Shown: positions 51,751 through 61,528 of the stretch, in pieces | Layout: the number at the start of each line of letters is the position of its first letter | Position numbering within the stretch: position 1 is the stretch's first letter | Assembly: GCA_050299855.1 (NCBI GenBank) | Contig: JBNKWQ010000026.1 | Location: 61,924 to 125,923 of the forward strand | DNA length: 64,000 bases | Direction: 5' to 3' | Origin: Hahella sp050299855 | GTDB taxonomy: Bacteria; Pseudomonadota; Gammaproteobacteria; Pseudomonadales; Oleiphilaceae | Position numbers and translations under genes: made by a program | The notes under the pieces: model-generated | Seen by the model: only the letters and a program-made list of their open reading frames with translations | Databases searched by the model: none | What the model was told of the DNA's origin: nothing

Positions 51751-52377
51751 TCAATCACCCTGCGATCTTATCGCCAACCAGCGTTGATAGTCTTCCAGAA
51801 CATCAACATCCCAAAGAGGTTCAAGTAATCCTACACTTAGTCCAAAAGATTCCGCTTTTGCTTTTGTCTCCTCCAGGACTGATCCTACCCCCCACACTAT
51901 TCCAGTAAGGCATCCCTCAGCCAGACGACGAGCACCAATTAAAACAAAACCACCGTCTTCAGCAGGGCCTAGAACAATATCATGGGAATCGAGCTGACTA
52001 AGGGCTGCTTCAAGATAATCAGCGCTGAGCACAGGACAGTCACTACCCACCAGAATTACTTTTCCTGCATGTTCCAACTGAGCCCTCAATGCCTGATACA
52101 TTCTATTTCCCAAATCGCCTCCACTCTGAACGGCAGTTATCAGAGTTTGCCTGAGCTTCAGCCCGGAAATAAATTCACTATCATCCCAAGCCAGATCCCA
52201 CCATAGTTGAACTTGGCCCGGCTTGGTATCGCACAATAGCTTGAGGGTGAGTTCCATTAATTGCCGGTGAACCATTGCCGCCTGCTGTTCACCCAGAGCG
52301 GGAATTAGTCGAGTTTTAACCAGACCGGAAATCGGACGTTTGGCAAATTGAATCAGAGCAACAGAATTATCCACCAT
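51751..52377 (-). CDS. TIGR04282-type glycosyltransferase, arsenosugar cluster
   Basis: A 208-residue GT-A-like nucleotidyl/glycosyl transferase. Motifs: IQFAKRPISGLVKTRLIPALG, VGSDCPVLSADYL and GPAEDGGFVLIGAR. In this family the gene is found beside arsS and a TIGR04283 gene and is assigned to arsenosugar synthesis. Its start overlaps the previous gene by 11 bases. Third gene of the operon. Confidence 0.85.
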   Translation of the reverse strand: MVDNSVALIQFAKRPISGLVKTRLIPALGEQQAAMVHRQLMELTLKLLCDTKPGQVQLWWDLAWDDSEFISGLKLRQTLITAVQSGGDLGNRMYQALRAQLEHAGKVILVGSDCPVLSADYLEAALSQLDSHDIVLGPAEDGGFVLIGARRLAEGCLTGIVWGVGSVLEETKAKAESFGLSVGLLEPLWDVDVLEDYQRWLAIRSQGD

Positions 52378-53053
52378 AGTATTCCCTGACCAGGACCTCA
52401 GGGGAAACTCCTCGATAATATTTCCATCGCAGTTTCCACATCAGCAGAATCGTCGGCCAAACCCCTTTCTCCTCCCAGCGTCGGCTGGAGGTGATTACCG
52501 GTTCAACAACACAGTATGGCCGTGACAACTTAATAAGTTTTTTACAAATATCCACGTCTTCCATCAAAGAGATGTCGGCATACCCGCCGACCAGATCGAA
52601 CGCTGTCCGGGTTATAAAAATGGCCTGGTCCCCAGTGGCAATACCGGTGATACGCGAACGCCAGTTCATCATAAAACTGATGACTGAGAACATGGCTTTA
52701 CGGCCGCTTAGCTTAACGTTGAATCGCCCCCATACGTGGGCTGTAGACTGAAAGGCCTGTATATGCCGCTCCAGATTCTTAGGAAGAATGGTGTCCGCAT
52801 GCAGGAATAGCAAGACGTTATTACCGGCCACTGCGGCACCCGCATTCATTTGCCGGGCTCTTCCCCGGCCGCTGACAACCAAGTGATCGCACAAGGTTTC
52901 GGCAAGTTCTGCTGTACGATCTTCGCTGCCACCATCCACGACAATTACCTGCGCGCCTAAGGACCGGTATTGTTGTAGCGAACGTAAAAAAGAGGCGATT
53001 GTCGCCTCTTCATTTAATACAGGTATCACCAGGCTCACTGAAAGTTCAGTCAA
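52367..53053 (-). CDS. TIGR04283-type glycosyltransferase, arsenosugar cluster
   Basis: A 228-residue family 2 glycosyltransferase: SLVIPVLNEEATIASFLRSL, VVDGGSEDRTAELAE, a GRGRARQMNAGA block and a DVDICKKL segment. I start it at TTG 53053, whose bases overlap the arsS stop codon; the longer open frame upstream is arsS read in another register. It is expected to act in arsenosugar assembly with its neighbours. Confidence 0.85.
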   Translation of the reverse strand: MTELSVSLVIPVLNEEATIASFLRSLQQYRSLGAQVIVVDGGSEDRTAELAETLCDHLVVSGRGRARQMNAGAAVAGNNVLLFLHADTILPKNLERHIQAFQSTAHVWGRFNVKLSGRKAMFSVISFMMNWRSRITGIATGDQAIFITRTAFDLVGGYADISLMEDVDICKKLIKLSRPYCVVEPVITSSRRWEEKGVWPTILLMWKLRWKYYRGVSPEVLVREYYGG

Positions 53054-54008
53054 GCGCTCCACCACAACTGCTGCCCTGGCCAGCCGTACAGCCGTAACAG
53101 TGGTCCGCCACAGCAATGGCCTGACCATTCAACTCGGCTTCCATAATGTCACTCAAGTGCAGTTTGGGCTTATCCGTTGCTATCAGCGGTATGTCCAGCA
53201 TTTGGTTAAAATCGCAATCATAAACGTAACCTTGCCAATCAATACTGATCAGGTTTTTACACATCACAGAGTCCAGATTGTGATCAGAATACGAGCCCTT
53301 GAGCAGATGCATATATTCATTGAACTGCCCCTTGGACATGAGGACACTGCCAAACCGGCTGATAGGCATATTCGTCAACGCATAAAGTTCATTGAAGACG
53401 ATGCCATGGTGCTCAAATAGTTCCCGTTTGTAGTCCTGTTGCAGGGACTCTTGCGGGGGGGGTAAAACAGGACCACCAGGGTTATAAACCAGATTCAACA
53501 CCAACTCACTATCTTCCCTTCCATAACCCAACGCGTTCAGTTGCTTCAATGCGATGATGCTTTCATAGTAAACGCCCTTCCCACGCTGCTTATCGACATT
53601 CTGCTCAGCATAACAAGGCAGAGATGCTATAATTTCTACGCCCTGCTCTGCCAAAAACTCTGCGAGTCCTTCATACCCTGATTCCAGTAATATCGTGAGA
53701 TTACTGCGATCAATTACTTTAACCCCAAGCTTCCTGGCTTCAGTAACCAGATATCGAAAATGCACGTTCATTTCCGGTGCGCCACCAGTCAGGTCCAGGG
53801 TGCCGACAGAATGAGTTTTCACGTAGGTGAGAATGTCTTTTATCACCGCCAGAGACATCTGCTCTTTACGTGTCGGGCTGGCTGCCACATGGCAATGAGT
53901 ACAACTCAGATTACAGGTATAACCCAGATTGATTTGCAGGGTGTCCAGATTGTTCCTTGAGATTTGCGGAAAATCAGAGACCATTAACATGGGGCGGGTA
54001 TCTAGCAT
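53046..54008 (-). CDS. arsS: ArsS, arsenosugar biosynthesis radical-SAM protein
   Basis: A 320-residue radical-SAM enzyme with CNLSCTHCH as the 4Fe-4S motif (near residue 32) and DLTGGAPEMN, the glycine-rich SAM motif. The C-terminus ends CYGCTAGQGSSCGG, a cysteine-rich tail for an auxiliary cluster. ArsS joins a 5'-deoxyadenosyl group to methylated arsenic on the route to arsenosugars. The arsM methyltransferase that would feed it is not in this window. First gene of a tight three-gene operon. A run of eight C lies in the coding strand. Confidence 0.9.
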   Translation of the reverse strand: MLDTRPMLMVSDFPQISRNNLDTLQINLGYTCNLSCTHCHVAASPTRKEQMSLAVIKDILTYVKTHSVGTLDLTGGAPEMNVHFRYLVTEARKLGVKVIDRSNLTILLESGYEGLAEFLAEQGVEIIASLPCYAEQNVDKQRGKGVYYESIIALKQLNALGYGREDSELVLNLVYNPGGPVLPPPQESLQQDYKRELFEHHGIVFNELYALTNMPISRFGSVLMSKGQFNEYMHLLKGSYSDHNLDSVMCKNLISIDWQGYVYDCDFNQMLDIPLIATDKPKLHLSDIMEAELNGQAIAVADHCYGCTAGQGSSCGGALD

Positions 54009-54279
54009 GAACGGGCCTTTATCCTGTTAATTCGTAGGCATAATGAGTATGTCGTCTATTAGGTAGGTGGACAATGCTCTTTCCAGAAAGTTCCTGTATT
54101 TGTTCTTTTGAATCTATTTTAGACTCTTAGTTTCAGCACTTCCTCCCGTCACTTCATCTACTGCAACTAATGCTGGCTAATTAATAACCTCCAAATCTCT
54201 ACGAAACAAAGGGTTATATTGAGCAAAAGCTTTCGCTATAATCTCGTCCTCGCCAAGGTCTGGCGATAGCCTTAACTAG

Positions 54280-54356
54280 GCCCCCGTAGCTCAGCTGGAT
54301 AGAGCGTCCCCCTCCTAAGGGGAAGGTCACACGTTCGAATCGTGTCGGGGGCACCA
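54280..54356 (+). tRNA. tRNA-Arg (anticodon CCT)
   Basis: A 77-base tRNA. The acceptor is GCCCCCG / CGGGGGC, the D arm AGCTCAGCTGGATAGAGC, the anticodon loop CTCCTAA giving CCT for AGG codons, the T loop GTTCGAATC, and CCA is encoded. No direct repeat of its 3' end was noticed nearby, so it does not appear to carry an island here. Confidence 0.97.
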
Positions 54357-54578
54357 TCTAAGTCAACAGATTACTCTCCTTCCTTGACCAATTGGATTAA
54401 GCCGAGATCGCTGCCCAAAAGCTGCTGCAGTTAATGCCGCAATTTTGTTGGTCTTTTGCCAGGGAAAAACTCTTCTACCTTAAGTAGCTCGAGCAGATAG
54501 GTCACTACATTCTTGGACGGCGGCTGGCGGGCATCCCTGAGGACGCCCGTTAGCCCAGTATGTTCCGGCTATAAGCAA

Positions 54579-55814
54579 TCAGGCGTCCAATATCTCAAAG
54601 GTCAGGCCGGATTTTGCTTCCAATCGCTTAATCAGCTTGTCGCCCATGGCCGTGGAAGGTGTCCAGAATCCGCCCTTTCTGTCGCTCTTTTTAATATCAG
54701 TGGCCAGACATGCCGCAGCTTGTCCCAACATTTTGGCAGTAGAGCCATATCCAGGGTCTTCGTCACCGGTCACTTTGCAGCGAATACTTTTTCCAGCGGC
54801 TGTTTCGCCGTAGAAGCGGATATCATAATAACCGCTTTTCTGTGCTTCCGGGCTTGGGCCTTCACCTGGCTTAGGTACCACATATTTTTCCAGTAACCAG
54901 CGGCTGGGTTTAATCGCTGCAGCGATCATGAAACCAGCCATACCACCAGTCATAGTAAATGCGCTGACACCACCCTTGAGCCCCTTACCAGTCAATATGG
55001 CTTCGTCATAACGGAAGCGGTCACCATAAGCATTCCCGGAAAGTGCATTGGAACGGTGAACGACTCGGGTATTGATGCTGGCCATCACAAAGGGTGCCAT
55101 CCAAGACTGGAAATCCGGGTCAAATTTGGCGCTTGAAATGTTGTCCTGACGAGCTTTAAAACCATGCCCTTCCGGACAGATGGAATAAGGGTTGGCCAAC
55201 TCCTTGCGCAGTTCCGGATTAACTGAAACTTCTTTGACGACGTTCATCAGGCTGGCAACGGTCCCGCCGGAAAATTCACCACGCATTTTCCGCACTCGCA
55301 TTTTCACGTGGTCACAGGTTGCCCCCAGTTGCTCCTTTGCATTCTGCTGGAGGAAATGAACACCCAAGTCAGATGGAATGGAGTCAAAGCCACAGCAGTT
55401 AACGATACGGGCACCGGAAGCTTCCGCCTGCGCCTGGTATTTGGTCACCATTCTGCGAATCCACTGAACCTCGCCGGTGAGATCACAATAATCGGTTCCC
55501 GTTTCCACACAGGCTTTTACCATGGGTTCACCAAATAGTGCATAAGGGCCGACGGTCGAGACAATGACCTTGGTTTGCTTACATAGCTCTAACAGTGCAG
55601 CTTCGTCTGCCGCATCTGCGACCAGCAAAGACAGATTGGCGGCAGCCGTTCCCAAGCCCTTTTTAACCGTTTCCAGCTTGGTTTTCGAACGTCCGGCCGC
55701 AGCCCACTTAAGCTCGCCATCGACACCAAACTGGTCGGTCAGGTACTGCGCCAGTATCTGGCCGACAAAACTGGTCGCGCCAAAGACAATCACGTCATAT
55801 TTAGGGGTTGCCAT
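54579..55814 (-). CDS. Saccharopine dehydrogenase-like oxidoreductase
   Basis: A 411-residue protein with an N-terminal Rossmann fold (YDVIVFGATSFVGQILAQYL) and the body of the trans-acting enoyl reductase/saccharopine dehydrogenase-like family (VSTVGPYALFGEPMVKACVE; GTDYCDLTGEVQWIRRMV; NCCGFDSIPSDLG). AAGGA before ATG 55814 fixes the start; the upstream extension is spurious. Real saccharopine metabolism is unlikely; relatives act on lipids in mycobacteria. The substrate is unknown. Confidence 0.85.
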   Translation of the reverse strand: MATPKYDVIVFGATSFVGQILAQYLTDQFGVDGELKWAAAGRSKTKLETVKKGLGTAAANLSLLVADAADEAALLELCKQTKVIVSTVGPYALFGEPMVKACVETGTDYCDLTGEVQWIRRMVTKYQAQAEASGARIVNCCGFDSIPSDLGVHFLQQNAKEQLGATCDHVKMRVRKMRGEFSGGTVASLMNVVKEVSVNPELRKELANPYSICPEGHGFKARQDNISSAKFDPDFQSWMAPFVMASINTRVVHRSNALSGNAYGDRFRYDEAILTGKGLKGGVSAFTMTGGMAGFMIAAAIKPSRWLLEKYVVPKPGEGPSPEAQKSGYYDIRFYGETAAGKSIRCKVTGDEDPGYGSTAKMLGQAAACLATDIKKSDRKGGFWTPSTAMGDKLIKRLEAKSGLTFEILDA

Positions 55815-56135
55815 GAAGTTAATCCTTTTGAAGTACTGATGATCAATAAGCCAATTCGATTTTTCCCAATATCTGTCAGTCTTTCTGATATTGGTTTTTA
55901 TAGTGTTGACAGCATCAACATCATGCCGTTTGGCGAGCCATATTAAAAGGGCAATCAAGACGAGTCTTTGGCCGGATAGACAATATCTGCCTTATCTCTT
56001 TTGCATCGGCCTCTATGCCCTAAGCAAATTAATATGTCCTCAGCAAATCAATTTCCAGATGTTCATAGGTTTTATGGCTTTGACACAAATACTGTTTTTA
56101 TATACAGTATTCATTCCATTAAAGGTCGATATCAC
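55815..56135. other. Divergent intergenic region before the mutagenesis cassette
   Basis: This 321-base region contains the LexA box at 56091-56108 near its right end and the promoter of the saccharopine dehydrogenase-like gene on the left. An in-frame ATG at 56001 lies within it, but the LexA box sits downstream of that codon, so 56136 is the real imuA start. Confidence 0.6.
56091..56108. promoter_or_regulatory. LexA (SOS) box of the imuA-imuB-dnaE2 operon
   Basis: ACTGTTTTTATATACAGT: CTGT-N8-ACAG with extended symmetry, a full match to the gammaproteobacterial SOS box, 27 bases before imuA. It places the whole cassette under DNA-damage control. Confidence 0.93.
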
Positions 56136-56837
56136 ATGCTGAATGACGTCTTGAACAATCCTGCCATCTGGCGTGCCAGCGCTTTGCATCAACAGCAATC
56201 ACTAGGCTCCAATCTTATGCCACAGGGCATTGATACAGGGTTCCCCATGCTGAATGAAAAGCTGGCAGGCGCAGGATGGCCTTTAAACGGCGTTACGGAA
56301 ATCCTCTATGACCGCCAGGGAGAAGGAGAAGTCAGCCTGTTACTGCCGGCCCTGCGGTTACTGAGTGAGCAGGACCGGTGGATCATCTGGATCGCCCCAC
56401 CCCACTGCCTTCAGGCACCGGCCCTGGCTGCTGCAGGAGTCAATATTCAACGTCTGCTGCTCATTCATCCGCGCTCAGGCAAAGACTGCCTCTGGAGTAC
56501 TGAAGAAGCGCTAAAGAGTGGGGCCGCCAGTGCGGTACTTTGCTGGCCGGGGCAAGTTAAGCCGGAGCAGGTACGCCGTCTGCAGATTGTTTCTGTGCAG
56601 CATCGGACTCCTTGTTTTTTATTTCTGGAGGAAGGCACACCGGCAACACCCTGCGCCTTGCGTGTACATATTCAAAGCCTGGACCAGGAGCATTCCACCG
56701 TGCGCATTTTAAAGCGCAAACGTGGCTGGCCGCTGGAGCCATTTTCTCTGCAGATCCGAAAATGTCCGTCTTTCAGATATCAAAAGCATGCCCTCACCTC
56801 CACGTCTGTTCCAAAGACTGCGTCCACCCGTGGGTAG
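56136..56837 (+). CDS. imuA: ImuA, translesion synthesis accessory protein
   Basis: A 233-residue RecA/SulA-like protein of the ImuA family: IDTGFPMLNEKLAGAGWPLNGVTEILYDRQGEGE, then RWIIWIAPPHCLQAPALAAAG. It is needed with ImuB and DnaE2 for damage-induced mutagenesis. The start ATG 56136 is downstream of the LexA box. It is the first gene of the cassette. Confidence 0.9.
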   Translation: MLNDVLNNPAIWRASALHQQQSLGSNLMPQGIDTGFPMLNEKLAGAGWPLNGVTEILYDRQGEGEVSLLLPALRLLSEQDRWIIWIAPPHCLQAPALAAAGVNIQRLLLIHPRSGKDCLWSTEEALKSGAASAVLCWPGQVKPEQVRRLQIVSVQHRTPCFLFLEEGTPATPCALRVHIQSLDQEHSTVRILKRKRGWPLEPFSLQIRKCPSFRYQKHALTSTSVPKTASTRG

Positions 56838-56895
56838 TGGAACAGTAGAGATGAGGATTATAGAAAAGTTAAGGAAGATATAGAGAGAAAGCACT

Positions 56896-58332
56896 ATGCG
56901 CTGGTTCTATATGCATTTCCCCCATCTCTATGGAGAAACCTGGAATACACCTTTTGAACGACAGCAGCCCATAGTCCTGATCAAGGAGCATGGCAGCTAT
57001 GTCATCGATGCCAACAAAGCTGCACAGGACAAAGGCGTGGAAAATGGCATTCTGGTGAATACCGCATTTTGTCTGGCTCCAGAGATGGAGATCATCACCA
57101 TGCTTCCCCATAAAGAAGCCCAGGCATTGAGGCGTGTCGCCAAATTCGCTTATCGTTTCTCTGCCTGGGTCGGGCTCGACTTTCCTGATGGACTTTACCT
57201 TGAAGTTGCTTCCATGCGTAAGTTCTTTGGCGGCCTTCCACAGCTCAAAACACGCATTGAAACTTTATTTCAGGAATTGGGGTATCGCTTCCATATAGCC
57301 GCCGCCCCCACACCTAAAGCTTCCCGCATGCTGGCCAGAAGCGGCATACACGTCTGTGTGGATGAACATCGCTTTCAGGACATACTTAGAAAGGTTCCGG
57401 TTGAATGTCTTGAGTTGCCTGAACCGACTCAACTACGCCTGCAAAAACTCGGTTTGAGAACCGCCCACGATATCACCGAGCTACCTGCCGGAGATCTCGC
57501 TTATAGGGTGGACAGCGAGCTGGCGCTATATCTGAATCAGGCCCTTGGCCGGCAGGATTGGCGTCCTGACCCTTTTATCATGCCGGAAGACTTTCAATTG
57601 AAGGTCGATATGGAGCAGGAGTTTGAATCACTCAACCCACTGCTGTTCCCCCTGGCAGCAGCGGTAAAACGGTTCTGCCTGTTTTTGCAGAACCGTTGTC
57701 TTGTCAGTCAATTTCTGACAATCAAACTCATCCATCGAAAACATGCAGAAACCCTGATGCCAATACATCTGGCAACAGCAGATAACCGGATAGATTCCTG
57801 GACCTATATGCTGAGTATGCAGATTGCACGGGTAACCTTACCGGCCCCGGTTACTGGATTCAAACTGAAAGCCTCAGAGTTCGAAGAGATTCCACCTTCA
57901 TCACTGGTGTTATTTCAAAACGCCGGCGGAGCCCATGAGGATAAAAAGGCTTACCTGATCAACCGCCTTGCTGCGCGCATTGGAGCAGAACAATTGCAGT
58001 TCGTTGGTCTCAGTGACGACCCCAGGCCGGAGAAGCAAACCTTATACAACTCGCAACCACTGCAACCCGCACATCCCCCGGAAAACATGATGATGGAGAG
58101 CCCGGTCTGGCTGCTGTCATCACCACAGGAAGTCGATATCCGCCAGTATCACCTTATACGCGGGCCTTTACGTTTGCATTCAGGCTGGTGGGACGGTTCC
58201 ATTGCATCACGGGACTACTATATAGCCGCGACATCTCCCCGCCCCACAGCAGCAGAGATCACCTCCGTAGCACTGCACTGGCTTTTCCGAACGCCGCAAA
58301 ACCAGTGGTTTATGCACGGTATTTTTTCCTAA
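56896..58332 (+). CDS. imuB: ImuB, inactive Y-family polymerase homologue
   Basis: A 478-residue DinB-like protein. In active Y-family polymerases the first catalytic acid lies near the N-terminus; here that strand reads WFYMHFPHLYGE, and the usual palm acidic pair is replaced by YLEVASM. So the polymerase active site is lost, as in known ImuB proteins, which serve as hubs contacting DnaE2, ImuA and the beta clamp. Middle gene of the cassette. Confidence 0.92.
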   Translation: MRWFYMHFPHLYGETWNTPFERQQPIVLIKEHGSYVIDANKAAQDKGVENGILVNTAFCLAPEMEIITMLPHKEAQALRRVAKFAYRFSAWVGLDFPDGLYLEVASMRKFFGGLPQLKTRIETLFQELGYRFHIAAAPTPKASRMLARSGIHVCVDEHRFQDILRKVPVECLELPEPTQLRLQKLGLRTAHDITELPAGDLAYRVDSELALYLNQALGRQDWRPDPFIMPEDFQLKVDMEQEFESLNPLLFPLAAAVKRFCLFLQNRCLVSQFLTIKLIHRKHAETLMPIHLATADNRIDSWTYMLSMQIARVTLPAPVTGFKLKASEFEEIPPSSLVLFQNAGGAHEDKKAYLINRLAARIGAEQLQFVGLSDDPRPEKQTLYNSQPLQPAHPPENMMMESPVWLLSSPQEVDIRQYHLIRGPLRLHSGWWDGSIASRDYYIAATSPRPTAAEITSVALHWLFRTPQNQWFMHGIFS

Positions 58333-58343
58333 CCCTTACCATC

Positions 58344-61300
58344 ATGAAACGACCCGCACCAATGCAGCCAATGAACTTTGCCGAACTCCACTGCATCAGC
58401 AATTACAGTTTTCTTCGCGGAGCCTCCCATCCCGAGGAGCTGGTACAGCAGGCCATTCTGGAAGGCTACAAGGGGCTTGCCATCACAGATGAATGCTCAG
58501 TTGCGGGAGTCATCAAGGCGTGGAAAGCCATGCAGGAGTTCAAGGACAGAAACTTCAAACTGGTAATCGGCAGTGAGTTCTACTTTCAGGACGAATGTTT
58601 CGTGGTGCTTTGCCAGAACAGGCAGGGCTATGGGGAACTCTGTCGTCTGATTACTTCCTGTCGGAGGCGAGCAGAGAAAGGCGATTATCATTTCTCGCCT
58701 GAAGACTTGCATAGCCTTTATCATTGCCTGTTGTTATGGCGACCATATCAACAGGAAGGCTCCAAACCGCCCCATTACCTGAACCGCCTGCTGCAACATT
58801 TCTCGCAACGATTCTGGCTACTTCTGGAACAGCATCTGGTTGGGCAGGACCTGACCCGACGCTCGAACATTGAAGCCCTGGCACGACAGCTGCAACTACC
58901 GGTAGTTGCCAGCAGTTATGCCCAGATGCACCACCCCGAGCGCAAAGTGCTCCATGATGTATTGGCGGCCATCCGCCTCAATACACCTGTTCATCAGATC
59001 AAATCCAGACTTCTTCCCAACGCCGAACATCATTTGCGCCAGTTGAGCAAACTTGCTGCCATATATAAACCGCAATACTTGGCGGAGTCCCTGCACATTT
59101 TGCAGCAGTGTGAGTTCGAACTTGGGGAACTCTGCTACCAATATCCGGAGGAATCGGTTCCAAAAGGCTACACAGCCAAAACATATTTGCGGGAAACCAC
59201 TTATCAGGGGGCACATAAACGCTATCCTGACGGCATTCCAGAAAGCGTGGTCAAGCTGATCGAAAAAGAGTTGCTTATTATCGATGAGCTCGATTATGAA
59301 TATTACTTCCTGACGATCTATGACATCGTCAGGTACGCCCGCAGCCAGGAAATTCTCTGCCAGGGGCGCGGTTCAGCCGCAAACTCGGTGGTGTGCTACT
59401 GCCTGGGAATCACCGAAGTGGATCCAACCAAAGCCAGCTTGTTGTTTGAACGCTTTATCTCCAAACGGCGCAATGAACCACCCGATATCGATGTGGATTT
59501 TGAAAACGCCCGCCGGGAGGAAGTGATTCAATACATCTATAACCGTTATGGCCGAGACCGTTGTGCCATTGCTGCTACCGTCATCACCTACAGATCCAAA
59601 AGCGCCATGCGCGATCTGGGGAAGGCCCTCGGCGTTGATTTGATGCAGATGGAAAATGTGATCGCCAATTACGGCTGGCGCTATCGAGGAAAGAACTGGG
59701 TGGATGAAGTCATCACTCCCCATATTTCCCAGGACAATCATATCCTGACTTGCATGCGTACCCTGTTACCTCAGTTACAAGGGTTTCCTCGACACCTGTC
59801 CCAGCATGTCGGCGGCTTTATTATTTCCCAAGGCCCATTGATTGATCTGGTGCCAATAGAAAACGCCAGCATGGCGGATCGTACAGTGATCCAGTGGGAC
59901 AAGGATGACCTTGAATCCCTGAAACTCATGAAAGTCGATATCCTGGCCCTGGGAATGCTGACGGCGATCCGCAAATCCCTGGATTACATCAGCGGGTATA
60001 AAGGCCAACCCCTTACCATGGCAGACATTCCCAAGCATGATGACCCTCTGGTCTACGGTATGCTTCAGAAGGCGGATACTATAGGACTGTTCCAGGTAGA
60101 GTCACGAGCGCAAATGAACATGCTGCCACGCCTCAAACCCAAAGAATATTACGATCTGGTGGTTCAGGTAGCTATTGTACGCCCTGGACCTATCCATGGA
60201 GACATGGTTCATCCCTATTTGAAACGTAAAAATCATCAGGAGGAACCTGACGTCCCCCTACCTGAACTGAAGCCAATCCTGGAACGCACTTTCGGCGTTC
60301 CAATTTTCCAGGAACAGGTAATTGCCATTGCAATGGTGGGTGCAGACTTTAACGCCGATGAAGCTGAGGATTTGCGCCGCTCAATGGCCAGTTGGAAGAA
60401 ACAAGGTCACATGAACCGGCTACGCCGCAAACTGACTGAAAGGCTGCTAGCCAAAGGTGTGACCCAGGAGTATGCAGACCGGCTCTGTCGCCAGATTGAA
60501 GGCTTCGGTGAGTACGGATTTCCGGAATCCCATGCGGCCAGTTTCGCATTGCTGGCCTATATCTCCGGTTGGTTGAAATACTATCACCCTGCTGCTTTTC
60601 TCTGCGGGCTTCTCAACAGTCAACCAATGGGGTTTTACCGGCCATGGCAATTAGTGCAGGACGCCCAACGTCACGGTGTTGCCGTGCTGCCGGTCGATAT
60701 CAACTGCAGCACATGGGATCACTACTTACAAACACATCCTGATGCTTCTCAGGAAGGCTCTGTTCGCATGGGTTTCCGTTCAGTAAAAGGCCTAAGCCAA
60801 GAGGCGGCCGAAACCATAGTTTGCCTACGGCCTACCCATGGTTTTCGCACCATGAACGAAGTCATGAATTTACCTGCCGTCGGACGTGATGATTTGGAAG
60901 CTTTAGCCTCAGCCAATGCTTTTCAAGGGTTGGGCAAACATCGCTATCAGCAACGCTGGGAAGCATCGGCGTTCCATTTCTATCACCAGCTGTTCATGGA
61001 TCTTGAACCGCCAAGTAACGAGCTGACAGCACCAGGCAGACTGGATAATATCATTGAAGATTATAGCAGTACCGCGGTTATTCTGAGCGACCACCCAATG
61101 GCCTACCTAAGAGAGCAGTCAGCCTTGGAAGATTGCTCCTCTGCAGAATCTCTTTATGGCTTTGATGCCGGGAAAGAAGTCTTTGTTGCAGGAGTTGTGA
61201 CCAACCGACAACGTCCGGGTACCTCTGCAGGCGTTACCTTTGTCACTTTGGAGGATGAAACTGGGTCAATCAATGTGGTGATCTGGCTACAAACCGCGCT

Positions 61301-61460
61301 CAGACAAATGGAAACCCTGGTCAAAGCACGCCTGCTTAAAATCTACGGAAAGATTGATAAAGACGCAGGTGGTGAGGTCGTTCATGTCATCGCCTATAAG
61401 CTTTTCGATTTAAGCGAACAGCTTGTCCGGCTTGAATCGAAATCGCGTGATTTCCACTAA
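58344..61460 (+). CDS. dnaE2: DnaE2 (ImuC), error-prone DNA polymerase III alpha subunit
   Basis: A 1038-residue polymerase: PHP domain (FAELHCISNYSFLRGASHPEE), polymerase palm with PPDIDVDFE holding two catalytic aspartates (near residue 380), the third in DKDDLESLKLMKVDILALG, and a C-terminal OB domain (AGVVTNRQRPGTSAGVTFVTLEDETG). It copies past DNA lesions and makes SOS-induced mutations. ATG 58344 gives the family length; an earlier in-frame start would overlap imuB deeply. Last gene before a terminator. Confidence 0.95.
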   Translation: MKRPAPMQPMNFAELHCISNYSFLRGASHPEELVQQAILEGYKGLAITDECSVAGVIKAWKAMQEFKDRNFKLVIGSEFYFQDECFVVLCQNRQGYGELCRLITSCRRRAEKGDYHFSPEDLHSLYHCLLLWRPYQQEGSKPPHYLNRLLQHFSQRFWLLLEQHLVGQDLTRRSNIEALARQLQLPVVASSYAQMHHPERKVLHDVLAAIRLNTPVHQIKSRLLPNAEHHLRQLSKLAAIYKPQYLAESLHILQQCEFELGELCYQYPEESVPKGYTAKTYLRETTYQGAHKRYPDGIPESVVKLIEKELLIIDELDYEYYFLTIYDIVRYARSQEILCQGRGSAANSVVCYCLGITEVDPTKASLLFERFISKRRNEPPDIDVDFENARREEVIQYIYNRYGRDRCAIAATVITYRSKSAMRDLGKALGVDLMQMENVIANYGWRYRGKNWVDEVITPHISQDNHILTCMRTLLPQLQGFPRHLSQHVGGFIISQGPLIDLVPIENASMADRTVIQWDKDDLESLKLMKVDILALGMLTAIRKSLDYISGYKGQPLTMADIPKHDDPLVYGMLQKADTIGLFQVESRAQMNMLPRLKPKEYYDLVVQVAIVRPGPIHGDMVHPYLKRKNHQEEPDVPLPELKPILERTFGVPIFQEQVIAIAMVGADFNADEAEDLRRSMASWKKQGHMNRLRRKLTERLLAKGVTQEYADRLCRQIEGFGEYGFPESHAASFALLAYISGWLKYYHPAAFLCGLLNSQPMGFYRPWQLVQDAQRHGVAVLPVDINCSTWDHYLQTHPDASQEGSVRMGFRSVKGLSQEAAETIVCLRPTHGFRTMNEVMNLPAVGRDDLEALASANAFQGLGKHRYQQRWEASAFHFYHQLFMDLEPPSNELTAPGRLDNIIEDYSSTAVILSDHPMAYLREQSALEDCSSAESLYGFDAGKEVFVAGVVTNRQRPGTSAGVTFVTLEDETGSINVVIWLQTALRQMETLVKARLLKIYGKIDKDAGGEVVHVIAYKLFDLSEQLVRLESKSRDFH

Positions 61461-61482
61461 GAAATAGCGTTGCTTCAAAAGA

Positions 61483-61512
61483 AAAGGCCCCGGAAATTAG
61501 GGGCCTTTCTAT
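61483..61512. terminator. Terminator after dnaE2
   Basis: Stem AAAGGCCCC / GGGGCCTTT with an eight-base loop followed by CTATGG on the plus strand; AAAA precedes it, so it may also stop the convergent peroxiredoxin transcript. Confidence 0.8.
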
Positions 61513-61528
61513 GGCGATATAACACAAT

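Noticed and set aside
53455..53465. Run of eight G/C in arsS as a phase-variation switch
   Set aside because: It encodes a proline run in an intact frame, and one short run in a metabolic gene is weak evidence.
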